A stretch of 64,000 bases of DNA, taken from the NCBI GenBank assembly GCA_002162675.1, contig MAAE01000052.1:1-64000 (forward strand), read 5' to 3'. Below the pieces are notes generated by a model that saw only the letters and a program-made list of their open reading frames with translations, was not told where the DNA came from and made no database searches. The position numbers and the translations under genes are program-made. Numbering within the stretch: position 1 is the first letter of the stretch; the number at the start of each line of letters is the position of its first letter. Source of the stretch: Colwellia sp. 39_35_sub15_T18. GTDB lineage: Bacteria > Pseudomonadota > Gammaproteobacteria > Enterobacterales > Alteromonadaceae. Of this stretch, positions 15,824 through 23,491 are shown in pieces.

Positions 15824-16933
15824 ATGAATTTTATATTAAGAACGGTAGTGCTCTGTTTTTTATCTATTAATATATTTTTTAACAGTGCCCTTGCTACGAT
15901 AATATTGCCCGAACCAGATTGTGGTATTGACGCTGGTGATACTTGTCTTATTTTTGATGACTTCACCGTATTTTCAATGTCATTTTTACAAAACAACCTT
16001 GATGGATCGCTTCAACCACATGCTGGGGATACGTATTACATCGATTCCAGTCCGGGTAAAATTAAGGATGACATAGTTATAATATCATCTCCTGAAGCAT
16101 CTAAAAATAATACCGATATCGCAGCCACAGGTATAGATGATGCGTTTGATACGCCAAGTGGTGCTGGTGGTTCTGATCTATTTGCCATGATGGCAGCGAA
16201 TGAACCAACGCCAGACGGCTGGACAGGTGATAATATTCAGCAAACGAACTCACTGTTACCTAACCCTGACAACCTAGATATTGATGGCGATGGGAATAAT
16301 GATGGAAACCTCAATGGGGAACTGTCGTTATGGGATATTACCACGGAAAATTTAATCAATTTTTTGGACGGTGATGATTTGCTTTTCTTTTTCAATCTCA
16401 ATGAAACGGGATCCAATGAAGGGCTTGATAGTGGTCAGGACATGCTCGCTTGGATGCGTGTATACCTTACAGCTGATAACGGTGACGTACTTGAGTTTAC
16501 ACTTTCAGGGAACAACACCGACCTTGCCGCTCAAAGCCAAGCTCAAACTGCTGCCCTGGATAATATTTTACCCGGTTCCGATGACGAATGGGCTTACGTT
16601 CATGGTGAAATATGTGTAAATATTGACGGTGCCGTGCTGGCCTTAACTTCATGTATCATAGCAGGGGTAGATGGTTTTACCGTAAATCAGAATCTGGGAT
16701 CCAACTCTGCAGCGTTCGGCCTTTGGAATAGCGATTTGAATGCCGCCTTATACAGCGGGATTTATGATGTAATGACAGTGGATGTACGAATGTCTCATAT
16801 TGACAATGGTTACGATCAACTTTTCATTCGTGCTGGCGATGTGGGCGGAGTTCTTATTCCTGAACCCACTAGTATATTGTTAGTATTAACAGCTATAGGC
16901 AGTCTCGGCTGGTCAAGAAGAAAGCTTTACTAG
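15824..16933 (+). CDS. PEP-CTERM sorting-domain exported protein
   Basis: The 369-residue protein has a signal peptide (res 1-24, hydrophobic LRTVVLCFLSINIFFNSALA). A long acidic, Asn/Asp/Gly-rich body follows, including IDGDGNNDGNLNGE, which looks calcium-binding. It ends in a PEP-CTERM tail: IPEPTSILLVLTAIG, then SRRKLY. Such proteins are processed by exosortase and go to the surface or into biofilm matrix. The ATG at 15824 is preferred over the in-frame GTG at 15815 because that GTG is part of the AGGTGA ribosome site. No exosortase is in the window. It stands alone between terminators and behind a sigma-54-like promoter. Confidence 0.88.
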   Translation: MNFILRTVVLCFLSINIFFNSALATIILPEPDCGIDAGDTCLIFDDFTVFSMSFLQNNLDGSLQPHAGDTYYIDSSPGKIKDDIVIISSPEASKNNTDIAATGIDDAFDTPSGAGGSDLFAMMAANEPTPDGWTGDNIQQTNSLLPNPDNLDIDGDGNNDGNLNGELSLWDITTENLINFLDGDDLLFFFNLNETGSNEGLDSGQDMLAWMRVYLTADNGDVLEFTLSGNNTDLAAQSQAQTAALDNILPGSDDEWAYVHGEICVNIDGAVLALTSCIIAGVDGFTVNQNLGSNSAAFGLWNSDLNAALYSGIYDVMTVDVRMSHIDNGYDQLFIRAGDVGGVLIPEPTSILLVLTAIGSLGWSRRKLY

Positions 16934-16951
16934 CTAAATATTATTGATCAT

Positions 16952-16993
16952 TAACAAAAAAGGGCTTGGTCAAATCAAGCTCCTTTTTTAATG
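16952..16993 (+). terminator. Rho-independent terminator of the PEP-CTERM gene
   Basis: AAAAAAGGGCTTG, a short loop and CAAGCTCCTTTTTTAA form a stem with a T-run, 19 bp after the stop codon at 16933. The rest of the 16,934-17,390 gap contains a second terminator and the operator sites described separately. Confidence 0.75.
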
Positions 16994-17133
16994 AATGATA
17001 GCAAATATAATATGAACTCTGATTGACTGTAAGAAAAACTGACACTTGTGATGAACTCCCCCCATGTAAATAAAAATCATCATTTGCCAAGTTCATGCGA
17101 AGGTTATTTACTGAGTGGACGAAAACTGTCACT

Positions 17134-17171
17134 ACTAAAAAACCACCGTCTAAAGACTGTGGTTTTTTAGT
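17134..17171 (+). terminator. Strong bidirectional terminator hairpin
   Basis: ACTAAAAAACCAC and GTGGTTTTTTAGT are perfect 13-bp arms. Inside them GTC-TAAA-GAC continues the stem after one mismatch. The A- and T-runs on both sides make it a terminator in either direction. It separates the PEP-CTERM gene from the MMP A/B pair. Confidence 0.8.
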
Positions 17172-17294
17172 ATATGATTTCGAAAGACCGTTAAGATACG
17201 TACACTTAGCGCCAGAACATAAAGCTGCCGCAGTTAATTGGATTGGCTAACAAACAAAACAACTCCATTCATATAAGGAATAACTTACATATTA

Positions 17295-17374
17295 CTCTCC
17301 ATATATAGAGAACAATGAATTATTAACCCCCTATATATATGCAATTATTTAGTGTATATTCTTTATATATGAAG
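17295..17374 (+). promoter_or_regulatory. Three spaced TATATA operators upstream of the MMP A gene
   Basis: Three similar near-palindromes lie at 17295-17310 (CTCTCCATATATAGAG), 17327-17342 (CCCCCTATATATATGC) and 17359-17374 (TTCTTTATATATGAAG). Their centres are about 32 bp apart, close to three DNA turns. The last one ends 17 bp before the ATG. They are likely autoregulatory sites for the Xre-type protein that follows. This is inferred from position and symmetry. Confidence 0.5.
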
Positions 17375-17390
17375 AATTTTAGGTTTTATT

Positions 17391-17867
17391 ATGAACATTA
17401 AATTATTAGTGGCGCAGCAATATAGAGAAATAATAGATGCAGCTACTCAAAAAATTTCAGGCCTAATGATGCCGCCAGAGGGATGGCTAAGAACAAATAG
17501 AAAAGCACTAAAAATGCCTGCAAAATTAATAATGGCAAAAGCAGGTATTAAAACAAGTGAGCTTTATCGTATTGAAAAAGCAGAGCTTGATGGAACGTTA
17601 ACTATTAATAAGCTTAAAGAAACAGCTAATGCTATGGGGTGCGATTTTTATTATGCTGTTGTGCCAAAAGGTAAGATAAATACTCTTGTTGAAACACAGG
17701 CACGTCGCCATGCCGTGAAACTTCTTAAAAATGCTAGTGTACAGATGCAATTAGAAGATCAAGCAACCTCATCGGAGCAAGTAGAATTACAGATTGAAAA
17801 AGTAACGGAGCAATTAATAAAAGAAATGCCTAATTGGTTTTGGGATGAAACTAATGATCACAAATGA
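17391..17867 (+). CDS. Mobile mystery protein A (Xre-type HTH regulator)
   Basis: A 158-residue protein of the mobile mystery protein A family, always found next to protein B. The helix-turn-helix is at about residues 41-78 (KMPAKLIMAKAGIKTSELYR, ELDGTLTINKLKETANAMGC), followed by DFYYAVVPKGKINTLVETQA characteristic of the family. The C-terminus is helical (res 100-158). By analogy with antitoxin-first operons it probably represses the operon and may restrain the Fic protein. Its gene overlaps the Fic gene. The upstream TATATA sites are candidate operators. Confidence 0.9.
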   Translation: MNIKLLVAQQYREIIDAATQKISGLMMPPEGWLRTNRKALKMPAKLIMAKAGIKTSELYRIEKAELDGTLTINKLKETANAMGCDFYYAVVPKGKINTLVETQARRHAVKLLKNASVQMQLEDQATSSEQVELQIEKVTEQLIKEMPNWFWDETNDHK

Positions 17868-18447
17868 AAATGTAGAAGGGGCAACACCGTTAGATCCTGA
17901 TGAATTAGCAGGGCTAAAATTTAAGCATATTACAACCCAAAGTCAACTTGACGAATTAGAGCAAGCAAATATTGTTACAGGCTTACTTTGGCTCAAGAAA
18001 AACATAGTAAGAGAAGATGTGTTAACAATCAACTTTGCAATGGATTTACATAAGGCATTATTCAAAAACGTTTGGGGATGGGCGGGAACATTTCGATTAA
18101 CCGAGAAAAATATTGGTATTGACCCTTTGCAAGTTTCAGTTGCTTTAAGGAACTTGCTTGACGATCTCTCAGCTTGGATAGAATTTAACACATATCCTCC
18201 ATTTGAAGCTGTGCTTAGGTTTCACCATCAACTTGTTAAGATCCATCCATTCCCTAATGGTAATGGACGATTTTCTCGCATATATGCAGATATCATTGCT
18301 GAAAAACATTTTGCTCTCAAACCTGTTCAATGGGGTGGACGAAATTTAGATAAAATGACGCAAACTCGTAGAGATTATATCAACAGCTTAAGAGCAGCTG
18401 ATGGTGGTGATTTGTCATTACTTTTCGAGTTATATAGAACTAATTAA
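17845..18447 (+). CDS. Mobile mystery protein B (Fic-domain protein)
   Basis: A 200-residue Fic-domain protein of the mobile mystery protein B family: EGATPLDPDELAGLKFKHIT (res 8-27) is the family N-terminus. The active site HPFPNGNGRFSR (res 133-144) matches HPFxxGNGR, so AMP or another nucleotide-phosphate transfer to a protein is expected. The start may be 17845 or the ATG at 17854. Both overlap protein A by 14-23 bp, which implies coupled translation. A self-inhibitory (S/T)xxxE(G/N) motif is not obvious, so restraint by protein A is plausible. A GCCGAAAGCAGCGAGG hairpin-like sequence follows the stop. Confidence 0.9.
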   Translation: MKLMITNENVEGATPLDPDELAGLKFKHITTQSQLDELEQANIVTGLLWLKKNIVREDVLTINFAMDLHKALFKNVWGWAGTFRLTEKNIGIDPLQVSVALRNLLDDLSAWIEFNTYPPFEAVLRFHHQLVKIHPFPNGNGRFSRIYADIIAEKHFALKPVQWGGRNLDKMTQTRRDYINSLRAADGGDLSLLFELYRTN

Positions 18448-18844
18448 TAACCCCGCCGAAAGCAGCGAGGTATCGGGTATTCATTAAAAAATAGCTAGCT
18501 CAAATATATTTGATTATTTATATTGAGAGGTTCCAACATTAATTCAACTTAAAATAAAATTAGAACAGCTGGATGATCATACATCTGACTCAATGAGAGC
18601 AATAATAAGGCTAAGTTATATTCGGATAACGCTAAAAATGATTACTTAGTTTTATTTTATTCATCTGTATTTAAAATGGCTGCTGTCACAGTGAATTCAT
18701 AACGACTGCATATAATCATTGAACGTTATTGAGTTAATTAATCGTGTGAGAATCAGAAAATATCAATTTTTTACATTTAGTAGCACAGAGATAGCACAAG
18801 CGAGTATGTGTTAGTCAATGTTTACTTGATAAGTCTTTAAAAAG
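18448..18844 (+). other. Gene-free stretch left of the island
   Basis: No gene can be supported. A run reading AGCACAGAGATAGCACAAGC near 18782 could be the tail of a degraded reading frame, but nothing upstream extends it. The segment ends at the 3' fragment of the split tRNA, so before the island arrived it was the region immediately downstream of that tRNA. Confidence 0.5.
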
Positions 18845-18868
18845 TGGTGGCCCCTCAGTGACTTGAAC
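18845..18868 (-). pseudogene. 3' fragment of the split host tRNA-Ile(CAU)
   Basis: On the minus strand the sequence is GTTCAAGTCACTGAGGGGCC plus ACCA: T-loop, 3' T-stem strand (CACTG), acceptor strand and encoded CCA. The missing 5' portion, with the matching T-stem strand CAGTG, is at 32951-33007. Overlapping the two at their shared GAAC (plus strand) gives 57+24-4 = 77 nt, exactly the length of an intact tRNA. Confidence 0.9.
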
Positions 18869-18880
18869 CATTATGTGGTA
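18861..18880 (+). mobile_element. Left attachment junction (attL) of the tRNA-Ile island
   Basis: The junction reads tRNA sequence ACTT, then GAACCA, then TTATGTGGTA. The last ten bases are the island end and are inverted exactly at the right end (TACCACATAA, 32941-32950). GAAC is shared with the right junction and with the tRNA. Confidence 0.8.
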
Positions 18881-19563
18881 AAAAATATTACGGAATAGCA
18901 ACTGACTGTAGGGAGTGAAATTTATTTTTTTATAATAATGTTTTTATACTTCTCAGCATTTACAGGAGGTCTGCTATATATTTGAACACGATTATGGAAA
19001 ATATCAAACCAACCGTAGATAATTATATAAATACGCATCAAGATTGCATATATAAGTGACCTTTTTTGCATATAGAAATGATCATTTAATTACACCGGGG
19101 CTATCGCCCCGAAATGATGCCACTTCTCTTGCTTAGACTATCTGTGACTGCGCATGATTTTATGATTGCCAATCACAAAATGAGGTTGACCTCTGATAAT
19201 CACTTTTCCCACCCCCTGCTGACCCAAATTAGTCCTCAAAATTAAGCAAGTTTATGATCACTTAGATACGATATAGTTCCCACAGTTATAAATACGCATT
19301 GTTTGACTATAAATATTACCAATTAATCGAATAAACTGACTGGCAAAAATGCCACCAATATAGTCGTTCGTTATTAAATTGATTGTGCAAACTTAATTAG
19401 CAGAGAAGCTTTAACCTCAAGCATTTTCTCTATATTTAATAATGTATTGTTTTATAACATTACCCCGTTACTGAGAAGACATAATAAGTTATTATAGTTT
19501 GCTTGGCACTTGCTAGAATAATAGACACTCAGAACTTTGATAACACTAAACAGGGAAGCATGA
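18881..19563 (+). other. Gene-free left end of the island
   Basis: No gene is supported over 680 bp. One hairpin stands out at 19081-19118: outer arms ATCATTT / AAATGAT and inner CGGGGC-TATC-GCCCCG (19096-19111), which may end or attenuate transcription entering from the chromosome. The last 60 bp (TTGCTTGGCACTTGCTAGAA, then TAATAG) probably hold the promoter for the micro-ORF at 19564. Confidence 0.45.
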
Positions 19564-19701
19564 ATGACCACTTATATTGCAACAGACATAAATGGTAAAA
19601 CGGCCATAGTATCGGCTTATACCGAGTCAGAAGATCGACAGAATGCGGGAAATATACTTGGTTATGGTCAGGTAGTTAGCTTTAAAGAGCTTAGTTCATG
19701 A
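19564..19701 (+). CDS. 45-residue micro-ORF, partner of the 192-residue cargo protein
   Basis: The frame reads MTTYIATDINGKTAIVSAYT, then ESEDRQNAGNILGYGQVVSF and KELSS. It is about 65% identical to the micro-ORF at 22889-23020 on the other strand (shared TYIA, D-x-NGKT, VSAYTES, RQ, LGYG, VSF). Its stop overlaps the ATG of the downstream gene by 4 bp (ATGA), so the pair is translationally coupled. GGGAAG lies just before the ATG. I do not recognise the family. Conservation between two copies shows it is a real gene. It could be an antitoxin-like or adaptor peptide. Confidence 0.78.
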   Translation: MTTYIATDINGKTAIVSAYTESEDRQNAGNILGYGQVVSFKELSS

Positions 19702-20276
19702 CACAGATGAGTGAAGAACATCAGCCAACCGTAAAAAGATCATTGTACCTTTTAAATTCTTGTATAGAGGGGGTTGAGATCGCGATTGATATGGTTAGTC
19801 AAGCCAATGCCATTGATAAAACATATACATATTTAGAAGCAGAAAAAGGTTTTGATTACAAATTGCACAAAGAGAGTTTTGGGTGTGCAAAATATATAAT
19901 GGATGAGCTGCATAAGTTGATAGATGTATTGCCAGATGGTGAGGAGTCTAAGAAAGAAAGAGAGAAAAAGAAGAGTGGTCTAGCTTTATTAGATTTTGTA
20001 AGTTCTGAGCTTAAGACGTTTTTAGGCCGAATCATTTCAAGTAGAAACGGGCTAGAAGCTAGCCTATCAATGCATGAAGCACTCTCGCAATTAAATCTAG
20101 ATGAAGATGGCTTTAGGTATAAGTTCTCTATTGAAGATCATATTATGAATGTTATGGCCGCTAATGATGGTATTACAGAGTATATTCACCCTGTAATAAT
20201 AAAAGCATTTAAAATTCGTAAATATCGCATTGGTAAACTTCAAGAATTGGAAAGGGATATTTCTAATTCAGACTAG
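19698..20276 (+). CDS. Cargo protein of unknown function, 192 residues
   Basis: A soluble, mainly helical protein: no signal peptide, a charged linker DGEESKKEREKKKSG (about res 75-90) and regularly spaced hydrophobic residues suggesting a helical bundle. I see no catalytic motif and do not recognise the family. A second ATG at 19707 is possible as start. It is coupled to the 45-residue micro-ORF by an ATGA overlap, exactly as the larger cargo gene at 21630-22889 is coupled to its own micro-ORF. The two partners are not similar to each other. A defence or toxin role is an inference from that arrangement and the island context. Confidence 0.7.
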   Translation: MTQMSEEHQPTVKRSLYLLNSCIEGVEIAIDMVSQANAIDKTYTYLEAEKGFDYKLHKESFGCAKYIMDELHKLIDVLPDGEESKKEREKKKSGLALLDFVSSELKTFLGRIISSRNGLEASLSMHEALSQLNLDEDGFRYKFSIEDHIMNVMAANDGITEYIHPVIIKAFKIRKYRIGKLQELERDISNSD

Positions 20277-20386
20277 GAAAACACTCCGATAAAACCCTCT
20301 CCTTAAAATGGCAAAATAATTATATTTTGACTTAGGTGTTGGAATCAAAGGCAACAAGCCTAAAAATTAAATAGAAGGTATGTATT

Positions 20387-20698
20387 GTGAAAAATGTTTT
20401 TAAGTTGATTTGTTTAATTGCTACTGTTTCCATTGTTGGTTGCGGTAATGCTACACCAGATAAAAAAGAAGTTGCTAGACAGTGTGAGAAAATGGTTAAC
20501 GAAAAACTTGTGTATAAGGGAAAAATCACAAGGGACATTGATATACTTAAAGATGGTGACGGGTTGGTTATCCTCTCAGTACGGTATGGATACGAAAAAA
20601 CGAATTATGACGAAAAATCAATATACTGTGGGTCCAATGGCACTACAGTTGCCATGAATAATAACCTTAGCGAGTTGAAAGCAGTATTAGAGTTATAG
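20387..20698 (+). CDS. Small lipoprotein of unknown function
   Basis: A 103-residue protein starting at GTG 20387, with AGAAGG upstream. The signal peptide ends in a lipobox, VSIVGC (Cys at res 19), so it should be lipidated and held in a membrane. The mature part contains KKEVARQCEKMVNEKLVYKG and a paired Cys (IYCGSNG) that could form a disulfide with the first. Family not recognised. It lies 110 bp after the 192-residue cargo gene and in the same direction, so it may share its transcript. Confidence 0.7.
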   Translation: MKNVFKLICLIATVSIVGCGNATPDKKEVARQCEKMVNEKLVYKGKITRDIDILKDGDGLVILSVRYGYEKTNYDEKSIYCGSNGTTVAMNNNLSELKAVLEL

Positions 20699-21105
20699 TT
20701 TTCCTTATCAGGATTACAGCCAAGGTAATTTAAGTTTTGGGCGCAATTATGACATCCATCAATATGCAGTGTAGTTTCCCTATAAGTTTCAAACGGACGC
20801 GAAAAAGTTGGCTTAGTAAGGTCTTATAGATACAAAATATAATCCAAATTAACGATACTGTTAACATAAAGTGATAGAAGAACATTGTCGGTTATGAGCT
20901 TGCAGGTGTCATACAACAAAACCACTCCTTGACTGGCTCCTGAACAACCAAAGCGGTCATCGAGAGTTTAAATTAAAGCGTCAGCTCATCTGACAATAAA
21001 CATTGGTGTAATTGAAATTCAAGTCTGTTTCTTACACTAACAATGTAATATCAACTTGTCATATTTTGGCATGAAAAGAAGATAAAATCATCGGCCCTTA
21101 TTTAT
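20699..21105 (+). other. Gene-free cargo boundary
   Basis: No gene is supported. Around 20787 TTTCAAACGGACGCGAAAAA followed by GTTGGCTTAG resembles the left arm of the attC-like repeats of the 1-7 kb region, and GGGCGCAATTATGAC near 20739 resembles a cassette end. The two convergent cargo blocks meet here. Confidence 0.3.
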
Positions 21106-21585
21106 TCAGTCACTTTCTTTAATCGCTTTAAGTAGATTTACATTACCTTGAGTTGTACACGTCTTCCATTTTGCTTCACCTATTTTCAATTTCTCGCTGT
21201 AACCCTCAGTTGGATGTGTCATAACGGTATTCTCAGTTAATTTGTACATAATCCCCTCATGCGTATCTCTCACTTCATGTAGTTCATAAAAAGATTCATA
21301 CTTAGTGAATCCCATGTGGACGAACTGAGTTTTAAATAGGTGACGTTGAAAAGTATGTAAGATAGTTATGCAATCAATCGCTCTCTTGAGATTTTTTTGA
21401 CTTACATCTCCATCGAAACCATTAAGATTTATATTGGGCTTAGTAATCTCAACACCGTTAAGTACTTCACCCGTAACTGATGTTGTTTGCTTAAACATTG
21501 GTTCAATAAATGCCTTAAAGCCAAGTGTTGCTGTAGCAACTACCACCATCAACACCGCTATTTGCTTTCCATTTAATTTACTCAT
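21106..21585 (-). CDS. Single-pass membrane protein of unknown function
   Basis: A 159-residue protein with one N-terminal membrane segment (res 8-24, QIAVLMVVVATATLGFKAFI). A soluble domain follows, with GVEITKPNINLNGFDGDVSQ and a Cys pair (DCITIL and KTCTTQG). Family not recognised. AAGGAAC precedes the ATG. It follows the 419-residue HEPN-like gene by 44 bp on the same strand and so is probably the last gene of that three-gene cargo operon. Confidence 0.65.
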   Translation of the reverse strand: MSKLNGKQIAVLMVVVATATLGFKAFIEPMFKQTTSVTGEVLNGVEITKPNINLNGFDGDVSQKNLKRAIDCITILHTFQRHLFKTQFVHMGFTKYESFYELHEVRDTHEGIMYKLTENTVMTHPTEGYSEKLKIGEAKWKTCTTQGNVNLLKAIKESD

Positions 21586-21629
21586 TACTGTTCCTTTAGC
21601 TCATATAGAGGCTATATTGATGTAGTGTA

Positions 21630-22889
21630 TTATTTGCTATTTTGTTGATGATCTTTAAAGGGAAATTCAATAAGAGTCATGACCATTTGGGAAAATATCA
21701 AATGTGATAATTTATGAATTGCCGCTTTATTACTAATACGGCTAAGGGCTTTGACAGCCTCAGACGAATTATTCGAATTAATAATCTTAAACATAGCTTT
21801 TGTTTCTTTATGCTCAAGGCCATGAATTTTTATATTCACTAACATCGACAAATAAAGCAGTAACTCGAAAGTATAATCATACCTTGTCATGTACTTCTCT
21901 TTGCCAAAAGTAAAGATTGCAGAAATATTATAATTAAGAAGCTTAATACGTACTTCTTCTTCTTTATGTGATTCAACAAAACTTCCAACATTAACAACCG
22001 TTGCTTCAAATTTTTGACTGCTATATGACAAAAGCGTTTTTAGTGGTAGAAGCACATTACTTGAATGCAGTTTTTCAAATTGGATTAAGTCTCTCTCGTA
22101 ATAAGATATCTCTTTTCCATCAACACACTTAATGTATTCTTTTAAATTTTTAGCTATATCATCAAATTCTATAGAATTAATATCCAGAGGCTTATCCAAA
22201 CAAACCATTAGATTGTAGTCAGGTAAACCACTAGCAGTTTTACTTAATGCATTAAACGGCACAATATGTTTTTCAATAGATTTTCCACTAGATAAAATAA
22301 TATTAGAATGATTAAGTGGGACAATATAATGATCAATATCATGAAGAGTCTCTTTATCATAAGACTCTTTAAACCATAAAAACTCTTTAGTATCAATAGA
22401 TAAGCCAAACCGAGTCAAGCACTCATATATATACACTGATAAATTAAATATTGCTGGGTGTATATCAATATAATCACCGATAATTGATGCAGCCGAATCT
22501 ATTTTTTTAATATCATTTACGTTTACTTCTCTACCGTGTTTAGCTGCTTTGTATGTCTGAGTAGAGATCAAACAGCAAAACCCTAAATCTGGTTTCAACT
22601 CTTCAGTAGCTAACTTATCAAGCATTTTAAAATCAGAAAACACGTCCCCTTCATGCTCATTAAAATTTCGTAGCATCTTAATTAGCAGAAAATCTTTCGA
22701 ACCTAACAGGTTCTTTTTATTAATGTTTAGTGTGTCTTTAATGAGAAGTTCATTAACTCTTTTTGCTGCACTTAATAAATTATTAACAGAACAAGCTGAT
22801 TTTTTTTCAATAAAATCAAAGTAACAATCGAAATACTCGGAAGACTTACTCTTAAATAACTCCATATATAAACTCCTAAAACTAGACAT
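21630..22889 (-). CDS. Cargo protein with HEPN-like RNxxxH motif, 419 residues
   Basis: A soluble, helix-rich protein without a signal peptide. Around residue 74 it contains KMLRNFNEHEGD. The R-N-x-x-x-H pattern at a predicted helix end is the RNase signature of HEPN domains, common in abortive-infection and toxin systems. The surrounding segment (helical, charged) is compatible, but no whole-domain match can be shown here. The remainder (res 120-419) is not recognised. Its ATG overlaps the stop of the 43-residue micro-ORF (TAATG), and a membrane protein follows downstream. A defence role is an inference. Confidence 0.6.
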   Translation of the reverse strand: MSSFRSLYMELFKSKSSEYFDCYFDFIEKKSACSVNNLLSAAKRVNELLIKDTLNINKKNLLGSKDFLLIKMLRNFNEHEGDVFSDFKMLDKLATEELKPDLGFCCLISTQTYKAAKHGREVNVNDIKKIDSAASIIGDYIDIHPAIFNLSVYIYECLTRFGLSIDTKEFLWFKESYDKETLHDIDHYIVPLNHSNIILSSGKSIEKHIVPFNALSKTASGLPDYNLMVCLDKPLDINSIEFDDIAKNLKEYIKCVDGKEISYYERDLIQFEKLHSSNVLLPLKTLLSYSSQKFEATVVNVGSFVESHKEEEVRIKLLNYNISAIFTFGKEKYMTRYDYTFELLLYLSMLVNIKIHGLEHKETKAMFKIINSNNSSEAVKALSRISNKAAIHKLSHLIFSQMVMTLIEFPFKDHQQNSK

Positions 22890-23020
22890 TAAACTTCTGT
22901 GAAACTGACAATGTTTCCGTAACCTAGCTCTTCTTCAGCCTTCTGACGTGCATCGCTTTCGGTATAAGCAGATACATGAACCGTTTTTCCATTTTGATCT
23001 ATAGCTATATATGTTTTCAT
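22889..23020 (-). CDS. 43-residue micro-ORF, partner of the HEPN-like protein
   Basis: Reading from the ATG at 23020: MKTYIAIDQNGKTVHVSAYT, then ESDARQKAEEELGYGNIVSF, then TEV and a TAA stop. It is a homologue (about 65% identity) of the micro-ORF at 19564-19701. GGGAGC provides a good ribosome site. The stop codon shares one base with the start codon of the downstream gene. The predicted fold is a short beta-hairpin plus helix. Function unknown. Confidence 0.8.
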   Translation of the reverse strand: MKTYIAIDQNGKTVHVSAYTESDARQKAEEELGYGNIVSFTEV

Positions 23021-23491
23021 GATTATTGCTCCCTAATAAAAAATGAAGTATATCGAATAAATTTCATGATGATAACCATACATTGTGAATTAATAGGTAG
23101 CTTTACATCAAACGTATTACAGAATTTAATCTACAAAGCATTTTTTCGTTGGTATTAACCAATTACTCAAGTTTGAAATAGTTTTCACACAGGCAGGGCT
23201 ATCTGCTGAACTTAAAATCAAGCAATAGCTAATGTTTCCAATTAACAAGTAATCGTAAATATTACTGATTGAGTCTCAGATGCTATGACTCAAAAGCTAT
23301 CTTTTAATAAAAGGTGAGCTTGGTGGTATCCCTTTAAAAAACGATAACCGTAAATGAGACCTATCTCAATCATTATGAGAAGTCACAAATGAGTAAATTG
23401 CTCGTGATATAAGCCATGCTACCGCGCTACGCTTGCTGAATCTTCAAAAAAGCAGCAATAAATTGCTACTTTTTCGATGATTTTCCATTAA
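23021..23491. other. Gap between cargo and mobility operon
   Basis: No gene is supported in 470 bp. It holds the promoter region of the micro-ORF reading left from 23020, and at its right end the terminator of the mobility operon (23446-23474). Confidence 0.5.
23446..23474 (-). terminator. Terminator of the island mobility operon
   Basis: On the minus strand AAAAAGTAGCAA, a TTTA loop, TTGCTGCTTTTTT forms a stem with one mismatch and a T-run, 18 bp after the stop of the RecD-like gene. Confidence 0.8.

Noticed and set aside
18780..18820. Tail of a degraded integrase upstream of the tRNA 3' fragment
   Set aside because: Only about ten codons are suggestive and no recombinase motif lies upstream.
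20745..20830. A further attC site inside the island
   Set aside because: Only the left arm resembles copies A-D; the matching right arm is missing.
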